DNA of 64,000 bases from Ziziphus jujuba. Its lineage: Eukaryota; Streptophyta; Magnoliopsida; Rosales; Rhamnaceae. Position 1 is the first letter of the stretch; every line of letters begins with the position of its first letter. The stretch is from contig NC_083384.1 of assembly GCF_031755915.1 (NCBI RefSeq), positions 24,321,001 to 24,385,000 on the forward strand, given 5' to 3'. Shown piece by piece: positions 46,327 through 57,362 of the stretch. The notes under the pieces were generated by a model. The model made no database searches. It saw only the letters and a list, made by a program, of their open reading frames with translations, and was not told the DNA's origin. Made by a program: the position numbers and the translations under genes.

Positions 46327-49065
46327 TCAATCCCAACTGTCTCTACTTCTTCGAAATGCTTTTTTGTCTGAAAGCACCTTCTTGCTTTTTAGGCGTCTCT
46401 GTTCCCCAATAGCAGCCCTTTTCAAAACACAAATGGCAATAAAAACCAATTTAGAGTTCTTTTAGCACCAAAAACGAAGTCAAAATAGGAAACATATATC
46501 CAAGGCTTATACAATAGGAAAACACCTATATAAGGCTTACTGTTGGCAAGACTAATAAACAATTGAAGGACAAAAGTTGTGAAGGGATCTCACATCTTTT
46601 GGATTTTTTTCTTTTGCTCTTCTGAAGGGGGAGGTGGGACATAAGATGCAGCATCAATGATTGCCTGTTCCATTAATATATTCAGTCAAAAAAGAAAGAA
46701 GGAAATGACTGGAAAAACTTAATCAGGTCTCAAAATAGTGATACAGTCTTGAATACTAGCTTGAAAATAGCCAAATTCTACTCCATGGTGTGCCAAACTT
46801 TGTCCATTTGAATCAAGTGCTAAAAACCACTACTTTTCGTAGAGATACTTATTGTTGCACAATAACATAAGATAAAGAATCTGACTTATTAGTACCTGGA
46901 GTTTTCCCAGAGCATCCTCAATATTACCTCTGAAGAAGAACAGTAGAATTAAACCAGATGCTTAAAAAACAAAGCAGAATGGACAACATGAAGGAGAAGA
47001 GGAAAGACGTTAACTTTTGTGTTCTAGTCTTTGTTGAAGAAATCACAAGCTCCCCATCCTTGTTTATCCGGTTCTTCTCCTGCTCATAACCATGGACAAT
47101 GTAAAATTGCAAAGAGACAAAACAAACAGATAAATAAATTTTTTTATAGACCAATCAAAAAAAATAAAATACAGCAGCAAAAATCACGATTAAAAATTCC
47201 ACCAAACTAAATAGTTTAATATGTTTACAGTCATATTAAGTGAGAGAAAGAAAAAGGAAGGGTGTGATGGGAGGATTTTTAAGACCCATACTTTACGACC
47301 TTAATCAACCTTGCACTCACGCATATAGCGTGCAACATGTCCTTGGCTACAAGACCAACACATGAGATGCAACAGAACAGTTTCAGGCTATCACCAAGAG
47401 AGTCAAAGAAATCTCCTGAGACTATTATATTTATGTCCACAAATTGTTCAATCAAGGTATTCCTAAAATTCGTAAAATGGAATGAGGTATCAATTATCAA
47501 GGAGCAGCAATTTACTCATGTTCAACTGTTGTCACGCCTACATGTAGTTGCTGCTATACTCATGAGGTTCATCCTACATTTGAGTATATCAACAATAAGT
47601 AGGGATAAAGATGGATAATGGCCACCTCCCTGCGCAATTTTTTATTTTATTTTATTTCTTTGTTAAGAAGAAAAGAATGATAAGAGTTGCAGAAACAAAC
47701 CATTTGCATAATCCTCTCCCTGATTCTGTCACCCAGCCAATAAGCACTTTTGATATTGAAGCGCATATCCACCTTAGTGTTTACTGCACTCAATAATGAA
47801 AACAAGAAATAAAAAGTGAACACCTAGTATTGGAAGAACTTAATTAGAAAGAAAGAAAAAACAGATCAACAGGAAATAACAGATAGGTAAACAGACCTTT
47901 GTTGACATTCTGACCACCAGGACCACCGCTTCGAGCAAAATTTACAGTTACATGATCTGAACAAGATCAAATATAAGTACATTCGATGCAAATACAGAGA
48001 CTAAGAAGGGCTATTATAAGAGAATTAGACTAGGAGAAAGTCCCACAAGGACTAGATCCTACAAACCAAAATCCAACCAATTAAAAGAAAATGAAGGAAG
48101 GAAAACAACCGGACGAAAAGTAAACAAACACGAACACCAATAATGGAAAAGCAGAGAATTTAAGAAAACAAGCATCCAGGTTATTAAATTAATCAACCAA
48201 CGAATTTAAAACAGTTCCATACTAAGCCCATCAACAAATGCATTTAAAGATGAAAGATTACGCTTGGCATGAACTGGATTTGAAGACAAAAGGTTAATAC
48301 TATTTACTTGACCTGATCCAAAGGACTTTGCCAAAGTTAAAGACAGTAATCAACCAACGATTTGAACTGATTACTCATTGCAAACTACAACCCACAGGAG
48401 ACCACAATTCTCAATTTTTTACCTCCGTTTTGCTCTGATATTGAAACCACTATTTGGAGATTTACCAGTTACAACTGAAGTTGAAACTGAATTGCTTGAA
48501 AACAAACATAATCAAATCAGCAACTTCGCTCACTCGGCCCCCCAAAGAAAATCTCTAGCAAAGCTAATGGCTTAAGAACATGGCCATGTTACTCAAAATT
48601 CACTTGCTCTACAGTTTGACACCCAGAACCAAGAGACAAAGACTCCAAACATATAAAAGAAAAAAAAAAAAAAATTATAAACGTGGGTTTTCTTATCCTT
48701 CTATATGACTTTCCTACATTTTCTCAGGAACCAAACAGAGCAGGGTAGGATAGACATTTAAGCATACCCAACGTGATTTTTGGGGGAGGCTCGTTATCAG
48801 CCGAGAGTGCTCGTTCCTCCGCTTCTTGCAATAGCTGCTGGACCTGAGAGAGCCGTGCCGATACCTTCTTGCCGCCGCCGTCGCCGGAAGCGGCGCACCG
48901 GACTCGGCCCAGACTGATTTCACGCTGCGAAACTCGGCGAGGCACATTGGAGAGAACCAGAGACGTACGTAGATGACATTCGGAGATAAGAAAGGGAAAC
49001 GACGACGACGGCGGTTGAAGGATCCTATTGACGATTACGTTCGTGGTGATTCTGAGAACCGCCAT
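46327..49065 (-). CDS. ICT1: Organellar peptidyl-tRNA hydrolase, ICT1/class I release-factor type (GGQ)
   Basis: Seven exons on the minus strand: 49065-48768, 47956-47897, 47783-47701, 47079-47015, 46929-46896, 46664-46594 and 46417-46327. They sum to 702 nt, giving 233 aa plus TGA, and every junction is in frame. The N-terminal 60 residues are Ser/Arg-rich with few acidic residues, like an organelle transit peptide. The catalytic GGQ is at residues 113-115 in RSGGPGGQNVNKV, the release-factor signature. A basic C-terminal tail (KKIQKM, RRLKSKK, KKAFRRSRDSWD) resembles the ribosome-binding tail of ICT1/ArfB. The codon-recognition domains of true release factors are absent, as expected for ICT1. 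Family role: hydrolysing peptidyl-tRNA on stalled organellar ribosomes. Mitochondrion or plastid cannot be decided here. From memory it corresponds to Arabidopsis At1g62850. Confidence 0.92.
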
Positions 49066-49306
49066 TTCTCGTTTTTGCGAAAGGTAAAATGCCCTAAAGG
49101 CTAAAGCGATGAACTTTGAATTTTTTATTTTATTTTATATTTTTTAAGTTCTTTAGTTTTGGGTTCTGAGTCCTGAGTTTTTCTGAGTCTGAAACATAGA
49201 ACGAAATTTTTGAAATTTTCGGGGTTTATAAAATTTGGATTTTTTTTTTTTTGGTGGGGGTTTTTATGGTTCTAGATTACCTATGAGTCTTGTGGAGTAG
49301 CTTTAT

Positions 49307-49331
49307 TGGGCTCTGCACGATTTTACACGTG
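49307..49331 (-). promoter_or_regulatory. Site II and G-box motifs upstream of the ICT1-like gene
   Basis: TGGGCT (49307-49312) and CACGTG (49326-49331) lie 240-266 bases before the start codon. The same pairing occurs before the IBA57-like gene. Function is inferred. Confidence 0.4.
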
Positions 49332-50509
49332 GTGTAATCACATTCTTGCGATAACCCAAGCTTGTTCAATGGACTTGTTGTCATACAAAAAATAAAATAA
49401 AATAATAGAATTTACATTTATACTTTATTTTAAATTTATCGAAAGATGTTTTCCTGAACCATATCATAGCGTTAATTTTTTTTATTTTTTTATTTTCAAT
49501 AAATTATCTGAATTAATGAGATAAAATTATTTATTTTACTTTTTTGAACTATTATATTTTTTATATTTTACAATTTAAACTTTTTAAAAAATATTAAATT
49601 ATCATTTGAATTATTATTTTTTTGTCATTTTAATGAAATTCTTCAAATTTTTTTCAAATAAATTTGACAAAATTATATTATAAATATTAATTAAAAATAA
49701 AATAAAACAAAACAGGTTCAATACAGTTACATTAGTTGTGATATAATTAATTTTACAAAATTCATCTTTTAAAATAGCAAAATAATATATTACTTTTTAA
49801 AATTTAGATGGTAAATTAAAAGAATAAAATTTATTTAACGCAATTCGTTTATTATTTTGAAATTAAACCAATGAAAATAGTAATATAGATAAATTTATTT
49901 ATTATTTTTAACCCAAAAAAATTGATTTAAATAAAATAGCGTGCACAACTCCATTATTCATCTTAGTGATGCTGTTCCTTCAACTCTTGCTCTTACTGGT
50001 GTTTCTTATTACCAATCCCTCGAACACACACAAACGGGGTTCAATAAAAGACCCTTTTGAACAAAATAAATCAGATATTGATTCTGATTTGAAACTAACA
50101 AAAGTTTTCAATTGACATGGCCAAAACCTATTCACAAACTTATAACCTTTTATTGAGGTTTTCCCCGATCTCTTTCAACGTTCAAAGCCTTTGCAAATGA
50201 AGCATAAATAGCAAATCTAGGCTAGGCTTTTTAGATCTATCAAGAACATGAAATGCGAAATTTTAGAATGAAAACTATTCGGATCAGATTAAAATTCCCT
50301 TCTTCTGTCAGAACAGTAATCAGGGACCATAAGCTACTGGCAAGTACAACAGTGCTACCAGCCAGTTTGTATTACATTTACCACACCATGTCTAATGCTC
50401 AATAACCGGTAATTGTATACTACTAAACCTGAAGAATATTAAGCCCCGTAATAGTAATGGAGTTAAAATAAGGGAAATACAGAGACACAAAAAATGAGCT
50501 CTCTCCCTT
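49332..50509. other. AT-rich spacer
   Basis: No gene is seen. It lies between the ICT1-like gene's promoter and the 3' end of the MLF-like gene, whose 3' UTR probably covers the GC-richer part from about 50100 to 50509. Confidence 0.5.
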
Positions 50510-52446
50510 CTATTCTGTAGCTCTCCCACGAGAATAGCCACTCCTTCCATTGACATCAGACTTCATCCTACTCTGATGCTGTGTGCGAGAAGAACCAGCC
50601 CTATCTCTAGTGTCTGCTATCACCCTTCCAGAATGCTGTGATTGTTCTGTGGAAGGTAATGCCCAACCTCCCTGAGCCTGTGGATTATATCCACTGCTGC
50701 TTCCTCCTAAAAAATTAGTCAAATGAAATAAAAACAATACGTCAGCATCTTCCCCCAGTAAATGCATAGGTCCAAAATAGCATTTTCGTGTAGAATTGCT
50801 CACACACTCCAGTTGAGAGTGAATATTAAAAGCCATGCCAGAAAACAGAACAGATACCACCAATACTAGATATCAATGTGCACCAGTAGCCCAACATGAC
50901 ACATATCAGGGTGCATTTGAAAACACTGCTTCACAAATACACACTAACATAACAACTGAATCCTAATTCCTCATTTCCTGACCACCCATTTACGGATCTT
51001 CACGTACTGAGTATGCTATATGTTCTTTTACTGCACAGTTAACTGGCCTTTATTGATTGCTAAAAAGGCTCACATTATGAATTACACAAGCAATAGTATA
51101 TTAAACAAAATGAATGTTAAATGTTACCAAGGAAAGTAACATCTTGGAGTTGGATAACAAAACAACTCACCAGCATTTTCATAACCACCAAGGTTACCAG
51201 TCCAACCAGGCAAATATTTTTGAGCATTTCCCTTCCAAGTTTCTTCAAAATGACCAAGCTCATCTATAATTTACACATGCCAAAATTCAAGTCAATAATT
51301 GTATGCACATAATACACCTTGTAAGAACCTAATACCAAATACGCATTGGAGCAAGGTTTCTGTACCTTCATTAAGATTGTGCAGTGTTTGCCTTGTATCC
51401 ACCTTACCATCTGAATTAAGCTTCCTAGTAACAGAATGGCCCTACAAACAAATTCTCGCAGTTAGTAAATACTAAATGACACTGTTATTCAAGAAGAAAT
51501 AATTGTCCAAAATTCTGCCAAAACATAGAAGACACAAAAAAAGCCCAACAGCAGAGTCACTATTGTCGCTACCAGAATTAACATCTAAATAAGCTACCTT
51601 ATTACGGAGTCCCCTAGATACACAGTGAGAGGCTTGTCTAGTGGCAGTATCAGCTTCTTTGCTTTCTTCAAATGTCAACTATTCATACAAAAAGGGCAAG
51701 CAAAAATAAGAACAAACCACAGAAAAAACCACTGCACGTTTTAATCTTCCATAATTACTTACTCCATCACTTCCTGTCCTCCTTGTATTGGATGAAGTAT
51801 AATAAGTTCCATTAGCACCCCCATAAGAGACAGTGGAGCTCTGAAAGGTGAAGCTACGAGTTTGAGGCTGTGACTGCATGTCACTGGAGCGGTTGTACTC
51901 ATTTCGGTACAGCAATTGCTCATTCTTCCTCCCTGCAATAAGAAAAATTGACGTCCGATACTTTGTAAGACGAAACCCATTAAAAAACAACAAAAGAATA
52001 GAAAAACTAGATATCATCCAATTAAGGAGACACACTTCACCTTCAATTTCATCATCAGGGACTTCAATATAGGGTTCATTGCTAGTTCTAGCATGCTTTT
52101 TAGGATTTTCTCTCTTCTCCTTATCATCTTCATTTTCATCGTCAGAGTTCAATTCCTCAATGATTGGTCCCCTTGATCTTTTAGGCTCCGGAGGTTGTTG
52201 CTCAAGAAAACCAGACGGATGCATTTCTGCAAAAGGATTCATACCAATACTCGGACCAAAGAAGCTAGAGTCAAACATGCCTCCAAATGGACGAGTAAAG
52301 AAAGGATCATCAAATGGATCCCCCCTTCCTCCAAAGAAGTTAGACATTAAACTTCCACGACCTCCAAAGCCACCAAAGCCCCCAAACCCAGCAAAAGGGT
52401 CACCAAATTCAGAAAAAGGATTTCTACCACCTCTGCCTCCCTGCAT
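50510..52446 (-). CDS. Myeloid leukemia factor (MLF1)-like protein
   Basis: Six exons on the minus strand: 52446-52041, 51932-51763, 51678-51598, 51441-51366, 51263-51171 and 50706-50510. They sum to 1023 nt, giving 340 aa plus TAG, all in frame. The N-terminus is Gly/Phe-rich with repeated FGGFGG and DPFDDPFF words. A conserved PKRSRGPIIEELNSDDE stretch follows, then an acidic and basic low-complexity zone. The MLF-type core has SSTVSYGGANGTYYTSS, TRRTGSDG, FEESKEAD and SRGLRNKGHSVTRKLNSDGK, then LHNLNE. The Gly/Ser/Arg-rich tail ends in SRGRATE. Animal MLF proteins interact with chaperones and protein aggregates and shuttle to the nucleus; the plant role is not established. The third exon starts with a Leu codon (TTG) immediately after the splice site. 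Confidence 0.85.
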
Positions 52447-52456
52447 TTTTTACGTT

Positions 52457-52973
52457 CTACAAACCCTGAAAGTTTATTTAACAAATAATCTTAATCCTCA
52501 AGTATAATATCTTCTGCAACCATGAATTCAAAGGATTTTAAAAAATGAAAAATAAAATCATACAAAACACCGTAATAACAAAAACTGAAACAAACGAAAA
52601 AACAAGAACAAAAATCGACGACCATTTCAGATGAAAATCGAAACTCAAGCTCGGATTATAAACAAATCGCAATTTCTTTTTTTCTAGGAAAAACAAAATT
52701 ACACAAAAATGGATTACCAAATTCGTCAGAAAAAAGAAACGAACAAAAACAAGCTTATTCCATCGGCAATCGAAGAAAAATCATCAAATTGAGCAAGAAT
52801 AAAAAATAAAATAAAAAAGAAGAAGTTAAAAAATAATAATAATAATAATAATATTAACAAGCATCAATAAACGAGAGAGTTAATTAGGTAGTACCTTGAA
52901 GAAATTCTTGAAAAGGAAACTGGCAGAGAGAGAAAGGGAAATAATCAGCACGAAAAGCCCACCCCCTATATAA
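52457..52973 (-). promoter_or_regulatory. 5' UTR intron, leader exon and TATA box of the MLF-like gene
   Basis: On the minus strand TATATAGG (TATA-like, near 52966-52973) is followed by TGGGCT. A leader exon of about 40 bases then ends at 52895 with TTCAAG before GTACTA (donor 52894). The acceptor TTTGTAG ends at 52457, ten bases before the ATG. The presumed intron is 438 bases. CTTTCAG a few bases upstream is an alternative acceptor. Confidence 0.5.
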
Positions 52974-53105
52974 GTAATTCTTCGATGGGAAAAGGATTTC
53001 CGATCCGATTACCGAATATATTGCTGCGTGTTATTCTTATTATTATTTTTTAATTTGACTAGAAATATGGTACGTAACCTTAACCGACTAATACAACATA
53101 TCGGG

Positions 53106-53133
<28 letters not shown>
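53106..53133. repeat. (GA)n microsatellite
   Basis: About 14 uninterrupted GA units. It lies in the upstream region of the MLF-like gene, where GA repeats can bind GAGA-type BBR/BPC factors in plants. Confidence 0.85.
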
Positions 53134-53136
<3 letters not shown>

Positions 53137-53147
53137 TTCAACTCGTG

Positions 53148-53160
53148 GAACGTTCTAGGA
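53148..53160. promoter_or_regulatory. Heat-shock-element-like motif
   Basis: GAACGTTCTAGGA fits nGAAnnTTCnnGAA except for one base in the third unit. It lies about 190 bases upstream of the presumed TATA box of the MLF-like gene. Seen directly as a motif; function is inferred. Confidence 0.35.
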
Positions 53161-53483
53161 CAGTCAAGAGAAATCTCGCGAGATATTAATCATCGGCCTA
53201 ACCATACGCGTCGAAAGGGTTAGGGCTTGGTTTGTGTTTCTGGTTGCAAGCCCAATAAAATAAGACCCAACTCCAGTTTCATTGTTTGTGACGCTTTTTG
53301 GGACAAAGGGCTTTCTTTTTTAATGGAGAAAATCTCACCTACTAGCTCTACTGCCTAATTGATTTAATGTCGACTGTTAAAATCTTACAATAATTTAATA
53401 TGATGTGCTAAATTTATCATATTAATTAAAAAATTGATAGTTCATCATTTAAAATTAAATTTCATTTTCTTAAATAAATAAAA

Positions 53484-54496
53484 AAAATTGATATCATTGT
53501 CCTTCAAATTTTATCAGAATTGACATTTTACACTTAAAATTTTGTTCTCTGACAATTTATATTTTAAATTCACAATATCCTTACACTGTTGATCTTTCTG
53601 TCAAATATTTAAAGGAAATAAATCTGCAAAGTGTGATTTTTATATGGTTTAGAATGCAAATTCCAAAATTTCAAATAAAACTAGTGAGAAATTAAAAAAA
53701 ATTAAAAAAAGGATTATTATTTTTTAATAGTTTAAAACTTTAAAAGTTGCAAATGTAATTTTTCAAAAATAAAATAAAAATCTTTACATATAATAAATAT
53801 TCTAAAAAAAATAAAAGAATAATAGAAAACTTCCATAGGTTATTCTAAAAATACAAATGTAATTTTTCAAAAATTAAAAATAATAACTTGTGCATAGTTG
53901 AGAGATTAAGAAAAAACATAAGGACCTATAAATTATGTTCTTTAAAAATATATTTTATAAAAATAATTTTTGAACTTTTCTTTTATATTTTATAAATACT
54001 TTATCACTTTCTTTTATAGGTTTTTATTTTTTTAATCTCTAAAATATGCACAATGTATTAGTTTAATTTTTGAAAAGTTATATTATCATTTTTATAAAAA
54101 TCTATGGAAATCCTTTATACATATTCAATTTTTTTTATTGATTTTCATTTTTTTTAGAATATTTATTATATATAAAATATTTTTATTTTTATTTTTATTT
54201 TTGAAAGATTACATTTGCAATTTTTTAAAAGTTTTTTACTAATTTATTAAGAATATAATAATCCTCTTTTTAATTATTTATTATTTTTCATTACTTTTTA
54301 TTTAAAAATTTTTGCAATTTGCACCATAAACTATATAAAAACTGCATTTTGCACCCTTATTTCCTTAAAGTATTTGATAAAATGACCAATGATACAAGAA
54401 TGTTGTAAGTTCAAAGTGCAAATTACCAGAAAAAATTCTTTAAGGTGCAAAGTGTTAATCCCAATAAAATTCGAGATGCAATAGTATCAATTTCTC
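53484..54496. mobile_element. 1-kb palindromic (long terminal inverted repeat) element
   Basis: The two halves are inverted copies over about 500 bases each, meeting near 53990-54005. The left edge AAATTGATATCATTG pairs with the right edge (CAATAGTATCAATTT). Inside, GCAAATGTAAT..TTTCAAAAATAAA, ATAATAAATATTCTAAAAAAAAT, CAAAAATTAAA..AATA, TTGTGCATA and TTAGAGATTAA-type words appear in both arms in mirrored order. Arms are perhaps 75-80 percent alike by eye. There is no coding capacity. It is a foldback/long-TIR MITE by structure; its superfamily is unknown. Confidence 0.75.
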
Positions 54497-54509
54497 TAAA
54501 AATAGACTG

Positions 54510-56430
54510 TGAGATGATCTTTTTTTAAACCATGGCCAGCAACCACAATTGGTGGGAGAATGCCGGACTGCTATGAGATCCATGGAAGACCTTCAGGGTA
54601 ACAAGATTTCAACGGTGGCCACTGACCACTTTCTTTTAATATATATTTATTTTTTGTTTTATTTCCTACTTTTTTGTGTAAACCTCCACACTCATAGATA
54701 GCTTGGTAGCGGCCAAAGGATAACCGTTAGCGGCGACAATGCTCATGTCTCCAATGGATGTGTTCGGAGAAGAGATTTAAAATCTAAAAAGAAAATTGAA
54801 GATAATTTTCATAACAAATAAAAAAAAAAAATAGAGGCCAGCATCAATTGCCGGCATTAGCCAAATGTTTGTAGTGGACCATCGTAGTAGAATGGTGATG
54901 GTTTTCAAGTGGTAATGGTTGCAAATTGTTATATGATATTTTAAGAAAACCTTATATCAAGATTGAAAAGGAAGAAGAGATGAAAGGTCAAGGATATTTT
55001 AGTAAATTAAAATTAAATAGATATATTTATTGCAATGTATGAATGGGAAAAATAACATGGAAAACTTTAAAAACTTCTTTTTAAATTATTTGGGGAGGGT
55101 ATCAAGTGAGCTGGTACCACCATTTCATAAAATATTTTCACTTTTTAAATTATTTTTTTTCAATTTACATAAATTTTTGAAAATATCTTATTTTTATTGA
55201 AGATAAAATATTTTAGTTTAAAATTGTAAAACATTTGAGTGTTTAAATATTTAGGAGATTTCAACCGAACAATATTAAAATATATTCAACAAAGACTATC
55301 CAAGTGCTAATAGATGAGTTAATAAAAAACTTGAAATTTGACCAATAGGGTATATAGGTTCAAGTCTCACTCTTGCTTAAGATTTATTTATTTTCATTAT
55401 TATTTTATCTCATCTCACACCGATCTCTCTCTTTTTCTCTTTTCCCCCCCTAACTCTCACCAATCTCTTTCCTCTATCTTTCTCTACCTCCCTCCTTTCT
55501 CTCTGTAGCTCTCAAACTCTACCCTGGGCTTGTGTAGGTAAATTGCAGTTTGCGGGCCATGACTTAAATCACCATAAAATATGGCAAATAATTGTTTTAT
55601 AAAAGTTTCACTATAAATGTGGAATAGCTATAAGAAATCTCTTATTGAAACCTCAAGAGCTTATTTTACAACCATGCATTATCTTGTTCATAATATAGCA
55701 TCATAGAGATCTTACATAACTTTATAAAAATCCCTGTTTTTGTCCTATTAAATCATCCATTCCAACAAGTAAGATCATTAATAAAGAATGCAATTTTTGA
55801 ACCAATGGTATATTCTGAATAGGGAAAGGAAAATCAATTTTCAATTTCAAAAAGTGCCAATACCATAGAAAGAGTGTATAATTTTTTTTTAAAAAAAAAA
55901 AACAAAAAAGAAGACAAAAAGGAAGAAAGATATACACTTTCTGATAGCTTTACACATTTTGGACCATCAAAAATCATGGTTTAAAAGCTATACACTTTTC
56001 CAATGACTTTTCACATCTTTCATCGTCGGAAATCACTATACCTATGGAAAATTGCAATTTACAACGATTTACTCCATTTCTAGTGCTTGCCAACAATAAA
56101 AAAGTCATCTCCTCCAAAATTTCACATTGTCATTTTTACAAAATAATCAATCATTTCCTTAACATTTCCAATAAAAACATAAAAGAAAAATCATTAAATC
56201 GAACTAAATATAATACTAACAGCATATCCAATGGTGTTCTTTATTTTAAAAAACACAATCTTCAAAGTAAAAATATTTTGGAAAATATTAGAATATAAAA
56301 AAATGAGATTTTTTATTCAATTCCAATGCCACTCTTTCTCATCATTCTTTATTTTTAATAATTATGATTCACTTTTCTTTTCGGTTTTTTTTCTGCCTTC
56401 ATGGCTTACCTCTCTTTTTATTTTTTTCTT
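54510..56430. other. Intergenic DNA left of the copia element
   Basis: No gene is seen. The stretch at 54530-54930 is GC-richer (GGTGGCCACTGACC and GGCGACAATG words) and may be a repeat relic. CT-rich microsatellite-like DNA lies at 55410-55510. A diverged tandem pair of about 60 bases is seen at 55932-56040, beginning ATACACTTT. Confidence 0.5.
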
Positions 56431-56439
56431 TTTAAATTA

Positions 56440-56657
56440 AACAAAACAAAGTGAAATTTTATTGTAAATAATTATTGCTTTTAGGATTCACTAGTAATTA
56501 TTTAGTTGACCATGGATTGATTTTATGAATAATTGTAATTAATTGTAATTGATATTTCTTATTTATTTTATATAAGTTTATATCTTTATCTACCTCCTAG
56601 ATGAAGAAGAATAGTAACACATAGAAATATTATTTGAAATTTCTCTTACTTTCTGCA
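56440..56657 (+). repeat. 5' LTR of a degenerate Ty1/copia element
   Basis: It ends CTTTCTGCA at 56657, directly before the primer-binding site. TAAATAATTATT..TTTTAGGATT near 56465-56488 matches the start of the 3' LTR (60738-60760). The left border is approximate. Confidence 0.6.
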
Positions 56658-56669
56658 TGGTATCAGAGC
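56658..56669 (+). other. Primer-binding site of the copia element
   Basis: TGGTATCAGAGC is the standard plant retrotransposon sequence complementary to the 3' end of initiator methionine tRNA. It immediately follows the LTR-terminal CA. Confidence 0.9.
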
Positions 56670-57362
56670 ATTTGATTCTAAAGAAGTTCTTAAACAAATC
56701 GAAGTTTGAACTTTTAAATTCTCATCATGAATCAAAGTTTCAATTCTGAAGTTTTTATTCTGAATTGAAGTTCTTTTTCTAAAGTCCATATCTCAATATC
56801 ATATTCGTGGCAGATTCATTCAGAACGTTCAATCTTAGAGAACGTTCTGATATGAATCAAACACAAATTTTGAATTTCTTACCTTGAATATTATATCTTT
56901 TTATTTCGTATCTTGAATCCCAAATCAACCCATGAACTGAATTTTGAATCCCAAATTGAATCATTGAACAATTGCTAAAAGTTTGGCAATAATGGTGATT
57001 AGAGTTTACTAGAATCATCATCTAAATCGTATAGAAATGGAAGTTATCAATGAATTGGAAAATCTAGCAGAGCACCATCCAGAGGAGAACCAACCAGTGG
57101 AATGGCATCCTGTATAGCCCCATCAATAACCTACTATGTTCTTATTATAATCAAATAGTTCATTTGAAACAAAGGTGTTAGAGATAATTAGTTATCTTGA
57201 TTGGTAGGACTTCAGCAAGAATCCTTGAAAGTAGATTGCAAGATAAACCGCTATAGTACTACTTAGTTTATGGAAAATGACAAACATCTAGGCATGGTAG
57301 ATAAGGTATCTATTTTTTTTATTTTTTATTTTTTTTTTGCAAACTCTAAGAATAGTACATGA

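Noticed and set aside
52079..52507. 142-codon plus-strand Pro/Ser-rich frame
   Set aside because: Antisense of the Gly/Phe-rich first exon of the MLF-like gene.
55300..55395. tRNA-like GGTTCAAGTCTCAC motif
   Set aside because: No cloverleaf could be built around it and no A box at the right distance; most likely a chance or SINE-derived fragment.
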